A stretch of 64,000 nt of DNA, from contig CADAXZ010000002.1 of assembly GCA_902791965.1 (NCBI GenBank), positions 1 to 64,000 of the forward strand, given 5' to 3'. The stretch comes from Candidatus Proelusimicrobium bovinum. Lineage in GTDB: Bacteria > Elusimicrobiota > Elusimicrobia > Elusimicrobiales > Elusimicrobiaceae. The notes under the pieces were generated by a model. It had not been told where the DNA came from. It made no database searches and worked only from the letters and a program-made list of their open reading frames with translations. The position numbers and the translations under genes are program-made. This document shows, piece after piece, positions 43,964 through 52,054 of this stretch; position 1 is the stretch's first letter; every line of letters begins with the position of its first letter.

Positions 43964-45826
43964 ATGAAAAACACGGCAATCTTTATTTTTTTTATGTTTT
44001 GTGCTTCTTTAGCATTATCGCAAAGCAATATACCCATAGCACCAAACCTTACAAACAAAGATAAAAATCCGAATAAAATATTCCCTGTAACAGTAGAATA
44101 TCCCCACCAAAACACAAGGGTTGCCCCGGGAGCAAAGGGAATTTTCCTTTTCGGTAAAGTACACGCAGGCGGCGGATACCTGACCATAAACGGGGTTGAA
44201 GTACCTATTTACAGAACAGGCACTTGGATTACTTATCTTCCGGTAGAAGCCGGTAATAATGATTTTATAATTGAATTTACAGATGATGAGAAAACACACC
44301 GATATAAAAGGACGGTTTTTGTACGCGGATTTAATTACAAAAAACATATAGGCAAACCTTCTTTTGATACATCTTCTTTGTTCCCTTCCGCAGATGCGGA
44401 ACTTTCTACCGAAGATATTTTGGATTTTACAGTAGCAGGCACGCCGGATATGACAGTAAGGATAAGTGCAGGGGATTATTTTCAGGATATTTTGATGACG
44501 CCTTCGCAAGAGGAAAAAGGCATATATAAAAAGACGATCAGTTTTAATAATATACCAGGCTTCGGCAAACAAACAAAAATTACATATTCTATGTATGATG
44601 CCGACGGCAAACTAAAAGCCAAAGAAACATCTTTAGGCAAAATTAAGGTATTAAGCCCACAAAAAGCCTTAAAAACAGCAAAAGTAATCAACCAAGATAC
44701 ACGCTTAAGGCCCGCACCGCAGCCGCACGGGCATATATTAGATACGAAACTTTTCGGTAAAGTTTTAATTACCGGAAGGATAAATAATCTTTACAGGGTA
44801 AAACTTGATGATAATATAAGCGGATGGATTGAAAAACGCTCCCTGCAGCCTGATGATTCATTATCAGCCCCAAACAATATCGCTTGGGAAATATCTGCCG
44901 AACCGCAGGAAAATAAAACCATATTTACAATAAAAAATACCGAAAGAGTACCTTTTAAGGTGGAAGATTTACGCGATTCTTTTAATGTTACGCTTTATTA
45001 TACCCGCTCGCTTGATACTATGATGAGCGACAGCGAAGATGAACTCTTAAGCGGCTTTGATTATGAAATCATATCTGACAGTACAAAAAAAATAAAAGCA
45101 AAATATAAAGACGGCAAAAGGCTGTGGGGATATACATACAGATACCAGAATAATAATTTGATTTTTGAATTATTCCACGAACCTAAATTTGATTTTACAG
45201 AAGAGAAACCTTTAAACGGCCTGAAAGTTGTTTTAGACCCGGGGCATTCCCCTAAAAGAACTATCCCCTATGACGGCGCAGTAGGCCCGAGCGGACTTTT
45301 GGAATATGAAGCAAATTACAGCATAGCAAAAGCCGCAAAAGAACATTTGGAAAAATTAGGCGCAATAGTTTATATGTCCAAAGAAGAAAAACAATATATG
45401 CCTTTAGGCCGCAGGACAGAATTGATTAAAAAAAATAATGCCGATATTTTTATAAGCATACATAACAATGCCTTGCCCGATTATATAGACCCGTTTGCCA
45501 GAGAGAGAGGTTCTTCCATATTTTATTATTATCCGCACAGTTTGCCTTTTGCCGAAGCAATGCAAAGCAGTTTTATTAAGAATGTCGGATTACCTACCGA
45601 AGGAATAATACAGGCAGATTTTTCCGTTACAAGAAGTTCCCCCCAAGTGCCTTCTCTGCTGATAGAAAATGTTTATATGATGATACCTTATCAGGAAGAA
45701 TTACTAAAGCAAGAAAGATTTATAAATATTTTAGGTGCAACTATAACCGAAGGCATTATAAATTTTGTCAATCCCACTTGGAACATACAGCAAAGACATT
45801 CTATAATGGATATGCCAAAAGATTAA
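43964..45826 (+). CDS. Exported N-acetylmuramoyl-L-alanine amidase with N-terminal SH3-like and beta domains
   Basis: A 620-residue secreted cell-wall amidase. After the signal peptide (ends SLALSQ) come beta-rich regions (YLTINGVEVPIYRTGTWITY, and an SH3-like segment QDTRLRPAPQPHGHI, GWIEKRSLQPDD). The C-terminal Amidase_3 domain (about 420-615) has zinc ligands in VVLDPGHSP (His), a Glu in LEYEANYS, His in FISIHNNAL and the catalytic Glu in SLLIENVYM. I placed the start at 43964 because the longer frame runs through the divergent nif3-like gene. It probably acts in cell separation or recycling. Confidence 0.9.
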   Translation: MKNTAIFIFFMFCASLALSQSNIPIAPNLTNKDKNPNKIFPVTVEYPHQNTRVAPGAKGIFLFGKVHAGGGYLTINGVEVPIYRTGTWITYLPVEAGNNDFIIEFTDDEKTHRYKRTVFVRGFNYKKHIGKPSFDTSSLFPSADAELSTEDILDFTVAGTPDMTVRISAGDYFQDILMTPSQEEKGIYKKTISFNNIPGFGKQTKITYSMYDADGKLKAKETSLGKIKVLSPQKALKTAKVINQDTRLRPAPQPHGHILDTKLFGKVLITGRINNLYRVKLDDNISGWIEKRSLQPDDSLSAPNNIAWEISAEPQENKTIFTIKNTERVPFKVEDLRDSFNVTLYYTRSLDTMMSDSEDELLSGFDYEIISDSTKKIKAKYKDGKRLWGYTYRYQNNNLIFELFHEPKFDFTEEKPLNGLKVVLDPGHSPKRTIPYDGAVGPSGLLEYEANYSIAKAAKEHLEKLGAIVYMSKEEKQYMPLGRRTELIKKNNADIFISIHNNALPDYIDPFARERGSSIFYYYPHSLPFAEAMQSSFIKNVGLPTEGIIQADFSVTRSSPQVPSLLIENVYMMIPYQEELLKQERFINILGATITEGIINFVNPTWNIQQRHSIMDMPKD

Positions 45827-45888
45827 ATATTTATTGCGCTTTATTAAAATTATAATTGTTTAGGGACAGTAAATTTGCTAAAATAAAT

Positions 45889-45894
45889 TATAAT
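45889..45894 (+). promoter_or_regulatory. -10 box of tRNA-Leu
   Basis: TATAAT at 45889-45894 lies nine bases before the tRNA, as for tRNA-Thr. A partial -35 (GGGACA at 45863) has a 20-base spacer and is weak. Confidence 0.6.
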
Positions 45895-45903
45895 AGTTTA
45901 TAC

Positions 45904-45987
45904 GCCGGGATGCTGGAATTGGTAGACAGGATGGTCTCAAAAACCATTGCTCGCAAGGGCGTGAGGGTTCGAGTCCCTCTCTCGGTA
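45904..45987 (+). tRNA. tRNA-Leu (anticodon CAA)
   Basis: Cloverleaf with acceptor GCCGGGA/TCTCGGT (with G-U pairs), D loop containing GGTAGAC, anticodon stem ATGGT/ACCAT around CTCAAAA (anticodon CAA), a long variable arm (TTGCTCGCAAGGGC region) as in leucine tRNAs, and T arm GAGGG TTCGAGT CCCTC. CCA is not encoded. Confidence 0.94.
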
Positions 45988-46001
45988 GAATTTTAAAATT
46001 T

Positions 46002-46031
46002 ACCCTTTGGAATACCCAAAGGGTTTTTTTA
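46002..46031 (+). terminator. Rho-independent terminator after tRNA-Leu
   Basis: A hairpin ACCCTTTGG / CCAAAGGGT with a short loop is followed by seven T. Confidence 0.9.
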
Positions 46032-46054
46032 TATCAATAATTCGTTTTTTTAGA

Positions 46055-46060
46055 TATAAT
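46055..46060 (+). promoter_or_regulatory. Candidate -10 box of the ZorA-like operon
   Basis: TATAAT at 46055-46060 lies downstream of the tRNA terminator. The transcript would start near 46067, giving a leader of about 70 bases that contains a GGAGG site 12 bases before the ATG at 46137. No strong -35 box was seen. Confidence 0.4.
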
Positions 46061-46136
46061 TTATATATAATATTGTAAAAGAAGTATAAATTTCAATTAA
46101 ATAATTTTAATATAAAATCGGAGGCATAACCATTAT

Positions 46137-47591
46137 ATGAAAAAATGGCTTTTTACCTTAATAATAAGTATCGTATTGACTTTACTTTGCACATTCGCAG
46201 GGCAACACTTTCTGCCTGTTTATATGCCTGATATATACAGTTCCGTACCTGACTGGATGAAATATTTTATCATAGTAGAAATCTTTTTTACTTTAGTCGT
46301 TATCTGTTATGCATATAATGCTCTTTATCCGCAGTTGCACAAGGCTGAAAAAATTTTTGCAAAACAACAACCTGATAAAGAAAAATGTTATACCACTATT
46401 AAAAGTGTAATGTATGACGGCAGAAAAATCATATCTGACTATTTTGATATTAACATACAAAACGGGACTAACATATCCGGAAAACAAGCCTCGGAATTTA
46501 TTAACGAAAACCAAATACTCCAATCTTTTACACACATATCCATACTTAAAGCGTGGCCTGCTATAGTTACAAGTGCAGGCCTTTGTTGCACATTTATCGC
46601 TATTTTGTTAGGTTTGGGAAGCGTCCATGTCGCCGATGACGGGAACATCCAAGGTATTACAGGCTTAATCAATAACCTTTCCGGTAAATTTTCCACATCA
46701 ATCGTAGCATTGCTTTTGGCTATTTTAGTAGATATTGCTTCTTCCTATTTGTTTGCCAAAATACATAAGGCATTTTTAAAAATAGAACAAACAATAGATT
46801 TTTGCTATAAGGTGACTTCATTTACAGAAAAAGGCGTTATGACTGAACTTACAAAAAATATCGCCGCTGAATTTATCAAGACATTTAACCAGTTCCAAGC
46901 AACTATCTCAGGTGAAGAATTCCAACAGCAAATGGGTGAAAACAGAAATATTATCACTGAAGTAAGGGAAATTCTTACCAATATCAAATCCTATGCGGAA
47001 AATATAGGCAATACAGCAAAACAAATATCGGAAGCCAATAACAGTTTATCCGTTTTTAGTACCAATATGGATAAATTAGCCTCAATAAGCCAGGCGTTGG
47101 CCAACATTTCCGACGAAATAAAACAAGATAATAAAACACTTGCCGATAACTATAACCATATAACAACCCAATTACCGCAAATGGTAGAAAAGTTTGCAGA
47201 AGTCTGCAAAAATATGAGAGGACACTTAACGGATAATTATAACAGTTCGCTTGAAGCAGCCTTGCAAAATGTGTTAAATGCACATGTAGAAATGTTAAAA
47301 AATAACTTTTTACCTAATGCAAATATGACGGGCACAACTCCCGCACCTGCAAACCAGAGTTTTACACCCGTTTATAATATGCCGGCAAATGCGAACACGC
47401 AGGAAAAACAACCTATTGCCCAACCCGCATACGATTTAACAGATTCCTTGCCGCCTGTAAGTAAAGATATGCAGGATACACCCCAGCAAGTGCAGGATAA
47501 TTCCGCCGCGCACACAGAACCCGCGGCCCAACAACAGGAACAAAAAGAAGGTTTATTTAAGACGATCTTCGGTAAATTAATCGGCAAATAA
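46137..47591 (+). CDS. ZorA-like MotA/TolQ/ExbB-family channel protein with long coiled-coil tail
   Basis: A 484-residue membrane protein. Hydrophobic segments lie at about 5-24, 43-63, 141-162 and 184-206; the last two (IVTSAGLCCTFIAILLGLGS and KFSTSIVALLLAILVDIAS) are of the MotA/ExbB ion-channel type. Residues about 220-395 are a cytoplasmic helical/coiled-coil region (ISEANNSLSVFSTNMDKLAS), and the last 90 residues are a disordered Pro/Gln/Ala linker with a basic end. Zorya anti-phage ZorA has the same layout: MotA core and long cytoplasmic tail. The OmpA-domain partner starts two bases later. The family fit to a stator-type channel is good; the Zorya link is inferred from the pairing. 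Confidence 0.75.
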   Translation: MKKWLFTLIISIVLTLLCTFAGQHFLPVYMPDIYSSVPDWMKYFIIVEIFFTLVVICYAYNALYPQLHKAEKIFAKQQPDKEKCYTTIKSVMYDGRKIISDYFDINIQNGTNISGKQASEFINENQILQSFTHISILKAWPAIVTSAGLCCTFIAILLGLGSVHVADDGNIQGITGLINNLSGKFSTSIVALLLAILVDIASSYLFAKIHKAFLKIEQTIDFCYKVTSFTEKGVMTELTKNIAAEFIKTFNQFQATISGEEFQQQMGENRNIITEVREILTNIKSYAENIGNTAKQISEANNSLSVFSTNMDKLASISQALANISDEIKQDNKTLADNYNHITTQLPQMVEKFAEVCKNMRGHLTDNYNSSLEAALQNVLNAHVEMLKNNFLPNANMTGTTPAPANQSFTPVYNMPANANTQEKQPIAQPAYDLTDSLPPVSKDMQDTPQQVQDNSAAHTEPAAQQQEQKEGLFKTIFGKLIGK

Positions 47592-47593
47592 TT

Positions 47594-48595
47594 ATGCGAG
47601 ATAACAACTCTTATTCCTTAGTAGATTTGGCCATATCATTGATGGTAATTTTTATTCTTCTGTTTATTATGATGTTGAATAAAACGCATCAGGATTATGT
47701 CAAATCGACACAAAAAACAAGAGAAAACTTAGTTACTGATTTAAAGACTAAGAACATAAATGCCGGTATTGACCGTAAAGATCCTCTTTCGGTTATTTTT
47801 AACATAGCCGACGATAAAATTAAATTTGATAAAAATAAATTTTATCTGCTTCCGGCAGGAGAGGAATTCTTAAACAAATTCATACCGGAATTTGCTTCAA
47901 CCGTATGTGATAAAGATATGTATAACAAAATCCAATCTGTGCAAATTATTGGACATACGGACTCCGACGGCAGCGATGAACACAACTTGGAACTTTCCCA
48001 ACAAAGAGCCCTCTCCGTAATGATGTACGCATTAGGTAAAATCTCTCTGGAACAGGATCAGAGGGACTGCCTGCTGAACTTAATTTCCGTTAACGGACGC
48101 GGAGAAAGAGAATTAATCTTTGATGAAAACGGCATAGAAGACCAAGACCGAAGCCGCCGCGTTGAATTTAAAATCCGCGTAAAATCCTACGAAGAACAAA
48201 GACAAATCTTAAAGAATATGGACGAAGAAGGCGCTTTAGTACAGGATTTTGAAGACGAGGAAGAATACGAAGAAGAAACACCGGAAATACAACAAGACGA
48301 CACCGAAGAAAACTCACAAAATGTTCAGCAGCAAGAGCAATCCGACAGCGAAGATGAACAGGAAAATACTGAACAACAAAATGAGGATAACCCCATAGAA
48401 AAACCTCTGCTTGAAGATACTTCTTCCGAAGATAATTCTACGCAAGGCATAATTATTGAAGAAGAAACCTCCGAATCTGGCAGCAACAAAGAACAAACAG
48501 CAGAAATCGAGGAAGATTTATCGTTCCCCGTATTAGAAGATGAAGATTCTCAAATGCAAACAGATACGGCAACACAAGACATAATTATACAATAA
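47594..48595 (+). CDS. ZorB-like MotB/OmpA-domain protein with a long acidic tail
   Basis: A 333-residue partner protein. One N-terminal membrane helix (about 9-28) carries an Asp in SLVDLA (residue 11), the position of the proton-carrying Asp of MotB. A peptidoglycan-binding OmpA-like domain follows: IIGHTDSDGSDEHNLELSQQ, then RALSVMMYALG, GRGERE and DQDRSRRVEFKI (to about residue 195). From about 208 to the end it has an approximately 125-residue acidic Glu/Gln/Asp tail not found in usual MotB or ZorB proteins. Topology puts the OmpA domain and tail in the periplasm. The gene is coupled to the ZorA-like gene. Confidence 0.75.
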   Translation: MRDNNSYSLVDLAISLMVIFILLFIMMLNKTHQDYVKSTQKTRENLVTDLKTKNINAGIDRKDPLSVIFNIADDKIKFDKNKFYLLPAGEEFLNKFIPEFASTVCDKDMYNKIQSVQIIGHTDSDGSDEHNLELSQQRALSVMMYALGKISLEQDQRDCLLNLISVNGRGERELIFDENGIEDQDRSRRVEFKIRVKSYEEQRQILKNMDEEGALVQDFEDEEEYEEETPEIQQDDTEENSQNVQQQEQSDSEDEQENTEQQNEDNPIEKPLLEDTSSEDNSTQGIIIEEETSESGSNKEQTAEIEEDLSFPVLEDEDSQMQTDTATQDIIIQ

Positions 48596-48602
48596 TAAAG
48601 AA

Positions 48603-50615
48603 ATGATAAAAGATATAACCCTTAAAACGAAAAAAAACGAATATAATGAAGATGTTTTCCCTTTTGAGGACATCTTCGCCGTTTATAACAAAGATTTAAG
48701 CCCTTCCGCTACACAAGAGGCTTTGCACGATTGGCGGCTATTCGTAAAAGGGGAAGAAGATTTTTTATCTGTCAAAAGTTTAAATACTTTGGTTTTGCTT
48801 GAAGATGTTATAGAAGAAGAAAACCCCGGCACTTACGGAAAACTGATAGATTATATTTACCAGAATAAAATTATAGACAGCCGGCTGTTAATAAAATTAT
48901 TTTTTAAATTACATCCGTTATGGAATAAAAATAAATATTTTGATAAACTGTTAGGGCTTAAAAATTTAATAAAATCAAAAAAAAGTGAAAACCGTTTAAT
49001 ACAAAAATGGGCACAATATACACCTTTTCTATTTGAAACCTATTCCCCTAAAACAACGGCACAGTATTATGCAAAAACAAAATTTAACCAATGGAAAGAT
49101 GCCCCCAGAAGCCAAAATATTTTTTATTCTTTCATAACGATAATAGAATCTTATTGCAAATTATTTTATGAGAAAAACTTAACTGAAATTGAGCGTAAAA
49201 ACAGTATATTCCTTATTTTGTTGTTTTGGGAATTGCTGCTTCAGGCCAACAGGGAAATGAAATTAAACGATAATTTTACAAAAGATTTCATTTTTAACCC
49301 TACCGTTATGAAATACGACAAAGCCCCGCAGAAAACCGTACATGCAGATTATATAATCAAAAATGTTTTTACCCTATTTAAAGAAGATTTACAAAAACAA
49401 AAAAAGGCTCTCTATCCTGCTTATACCGACTATTTGGCTGATAAGTATTTACCGCAATTAAAAGGAAAAGAGTTTTCAGCGGAATTTTTTTCCGCCTTAC
49501 AAAATATCATTAAGGTAATATACAATATGTACCCGATCAACTATCTTGCTGCGCCGCAAAAACATCTGCCGGAATACGATTTTGTAAAACAAGTAATACA
49601 AACTATTATCCTGCGTGCCATACCGCAATTACCTTTATGCCGTAAATTTACAAAAGACTTAAGATTACGCACAGATTATCCGCCTTATGATAAAATTTTA
49701 GGCGATATAATAAAAGAAAACGATACCGTATGGAAAGCAAACAACGAACAGTTAAAACAACAATATTTACAAAGAATATACAAACAATATATTCCTACAA
49801 ACCTTAAGCAATACATTTGGGATAGAAATTTTCTTAATAAATTAGAGCAGATAAGACTGCAATTTTATAAAGATAACTTTGACAAAACAAACCAACAAAT
49901 CTATTTTGAAATGTTATCTGCACTTATGGAGGAAATTTTAAAACGGGCAAAAACTTCCCTGACATTGTTGCCTTGCAAAGATTTCCTTTCCGATATAAGA
50001 TTAAATTTACCGGAAATAAAAGACGACATAATCAAAAATACTTTATCTAACTGTAAATTTGACAAATTCCGCATATTACTTATTTATATAGGCAAATTTT
50101 TCAAAGAAGGCTATTTTAAAAATATAAATGAATATACCGATTCGCTTTACAATACCGTAATACCGCAATATGAAACTTTATTTAAACAGGGCGAAAACGA
50201 GGCCGTTAAAAAAGCATATTTCCTGCTTAACCAATATAATGACAGACATAAAATATTTGACTTTTTTAAAGGTAAACAAGATGACCGCAAGGAATTTTGG
50301 AACAGTATTTTAGATAAAAATACGGACATGGATATAGTTCCTTTCGGCAATTATATATGTATGATACGCGTAAAAGCCGTTATGTTTTTAGAAAGTTCCG
50401 TTTATACCTATCCTTGTTATGTGTTTGAAAAATTCTTTAACAATCAAAGGAACTTTGACCTTATTGCCAAATCACTTGAAACTATCGTAAAGAGGAATGC
50501 AAGTAATGACCCTGAATTAACCGCAAAAACTCTTTCCCGACATCAGGAAAAAGAACCTCAAAAAATAAGTCATAACCTTCCTTGGCAGGAAAAAATGCTT
50601 AAATTTATTAAATAA
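48603..50615 (+). CDS. Large unknown third gene of the ZorA/ZorB-like operon
   Basis: A 670-residue cytoplasmic protein with no signal peptide, no membrane helix and no motif I can firmly name; it is helical, charged and rich in aromatic residues. In Zorya type I the third gene, ZorC, has an EH-signature domain. A C-terminal stretch here (DRKEFWNSILDKNTDMDI, then IRVKAVMFLES) has a vaguely similar R..FW opening, which is weak evidence. It follows the OmpA-domain gene by seven bases and ends at a strong terminator, so it is the last gene of the operon. No nuclease or helicase motif was seen. Confidence 0.6.
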   Translation: MIKDITLKTKKNEYNEDVFPFEDIFAVYNKDLSPSATQEALHDWRLFVKGEEDFLSVKSLNTLVLLEDVIEEENPGTYGKLIDYIYQNKIIDSRLLIKLFFKLHPLWNKNKYFDKLLGLKNLIKSKKSENRLIQKWAQYTPFLFETYSPKTTAQYYAKTKFNQWKDAPRSQNIFYSFITIIESYCKLFYEKNLTEIERKNSIFLILLFWELLLQANREMKLNDNFTKDFIFNPTVMKYDKAPQKTVHADYIIKNVFTLFKEDLQKQKKALYPAYTDYLADKYLPQLKGKEFSAEFFSALQNIIKVIYNMYPINYLAAPQKHLPEYDFVKQVIQTIILRAIPQLPLCRKFTKDLRLRTDYPPYDKILGDIIKENDTVWKANNEQLKQQYLQRIYKQYIPTNLKQYIWDRNFLNKLEQIRLQFYKDNFDKTNQQIYFEMLSALMEEILKRAKTSLTLLPCKDFLSDIRLNLPEIKDDIIKNTLSNCKFDKFRILLIYIGKFFKEGYFKNINEYTDSLYNTVIPQYETLFKQGENEAVKKAYFLLNQYNDRHKIFDFFKGKQDDRKEFWNSILDKNTDMDIVPFGNYICMIRVKAVMFLESSVYTYPCYVFEKFFNNQRNFDLIAKSLETIVKRNASNDPELTAKTLSRHQEKEPQKISHNLPWQEKMLKFIK

Positions 50616-50632
50616 AAATCCGCTCTAATTGC

Positions 50633-50662
50633 AAAAAAAGCCCGTAAAATACGGGCTTTTTT
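50633..50662. terminator. Bidirectional terminator closing the ZorA-like operon
   Basis: Arms GCCCGTA and TACGGGC with A and T tracts on both sides lie between the operon and the convergent Agp-like gene. Confidence 0.92.
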
Positions 50663-50680
50663 ATTTTTGTTTACTATACT

Positions 50681-51964
50681 TTATTTAGGTAAATTACGGT
50701 AAGATGATATCGCCTGTTTAAAGTGCTCTTTAATATCCTGCATTTTATAAAGTCCGTCGCTGTTTGTGTTTAAGCCCTGCAAACTCACAGGAAATATTGC
50801 AGGCGGATTATCCAAATCAATAACATCTAAATATCTTAACTGATGCACGGTTTGATAAATTAAATCAACGGAAATATATTCTTCCCCATCTTTACCAAGC
50901 CATTTACTGAAAACCAATTTAGAACCTATCGGAGTTTTCTTTTCTATACTTTGCGGCAAGTCATACGGTACGGCATTTAAAGCGGCCAAAACACTTGCGA
51001 TATTGGAGTCGTGCCCGCAAAGAAAAGTAAATTTTCTCTTTTTTAAAGAAAGTTCTTTAAGCAAAAGTTTTAAAAGAGGATTTGCTACATTTACGGCAAC
51101 TGCAGGTGCAGTAAACAAAACATCGCCGTAAACATCTTTTATACCTGCTATTTTGCCCCATTCTTCCTGCGTAAGTTTATGCCCGAAAGCAGCTGCAATA
51201 TCATCAGGCTCTTCGTAATATTGCAAAATGAAAGCATCGCTGGCCTGATTTGCCAATTTAAGAGAGCCTTTCATAGCAGGCTCTTTATTTTTTTCAAGGA
51301 TAATTTCCAAATCATCCGTACTTAAATGTTTTTTACCTTCTTTAGAAGCAATAGCGGAATCTTCAAAATCAAGCACATTTTCTATCAGATTAAACTCTTC
51401 AGTAAGTTGTTTGCCTATGCCTTGCAAGCCTTCTTTTCCGCCCATAGCACTTATTTGTTCTAAAGCCAATTTTTTAAATTTATCATTTACCAAAGTTAAC
51501 TGCGGATTAAAAACAGGGTCCATCTTATTAAGTTTAAAGCGGTGCTCAACTTTTACATTTGCCGTAGGAAGCATACCTGTTGAAAAATATCTTGCCGTAG
51601 CAACAGTACGCTGCATTGAATTGGCATAAAACCGCATTTCCTTTGAAGATGGCGCTTCGTTTTCTTTAATTAAATTCTCGCTTACAAGCCATTTGCGGAA
51701 ATACTGCCCCATCATAGTTTCCAACACACCGCCGCGCAAGGAAAGTTCGCTCGGCCCTGATGTCCAATTAAACCACAAATGCGGCGTCATTTTAGCCAAA
51801 GCCGAGCCGTTACCGGAGAGAGGCGAACGGATATTATGGCGGCTTAAGACTACTACTTCCTTAAGTTGGTATTTATCCTTAAAACCTGAGGGCCTGCCTG
51901 CGTAAATATTGCCGGCTAAAGCCAACAAACACAATAAAACAGCAAGAGTTTTTCTTTTATTCAT
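50681..51964 (-). CDS. agp: Exported histidine acid phosphatase, Agp-like (glucose-1-phosphatase)
   Basis: A 427-residue periplasmic phosphatase. The signal peptide (ending NIYAG) precedes the catalytic VVVLSRHNIRSPL; this RHN form is the one found in E. coli Agp (RHNLRAPL) rather than the RHG of phytases. The second active-site element is FLCGHDSNIAS (HD), and the GGVLETMMGQYFRKWLVSE segment matches the family. Likely substrates are sugar phosphates, possibly phytate. It is convergent with the ZorA-like operon and upstream of no partner. Confidence 0.88.
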   Translation of the reverse strand: MNKRKTLAVLLCLLALAGNIYAGRPSGFKDKYQLKEVVVLSRHNIRSPLSGNGSALAKMTPHLWFNWTSGPSELSLRGGVLETMMGQYFRKWLVSENLIKENEAPSSKEMRFYANSMQRTVATARYFSTGMLPTANVKVEHRFKLNKMDPVFNPQLTLVNDKFKKLALEQISAMGGKEGLQGIGKQLTEEFNLIENVLDFEDSAIASKEGKKHLSTDDLEIILEKNKEPAMKGSLKLANQASDAFILQYYEEPDDIAAAFGHKLTQEEWGKIAGIKDVYGDVLFTAPAVAVNVANPLLKLLLKELSLKKRKFTFLCGHDSNIASVLAALNAVPYDLPQSIEKKTPIGSKLVFSKWLGKDGEEYISVDLIYQTVHQLRYLDVIDLDNPPAIFPVSLQGLNTNSDGLYKMQDIKEHFKQAISSYRNLPK

Positions 51965-52054
51965 TTATATCTCCCGTATTAAGTTATCTACCAACATTAT
52001 ACTAATTGCAGTTTATTATATGATGCAATTTTATAACATTAGGGAGTTTTACTA

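Noticed and set aside
50681-51964. RHN in place of the RHG motif of histidine acid phosphatases, as a possible lost active site.
   Set aside because: E. coli glucose-1-phosphatase (Agp) naturally has RHNLRAPL, and other Agp-like blocks are present, so this is the normal form for that subgroup.
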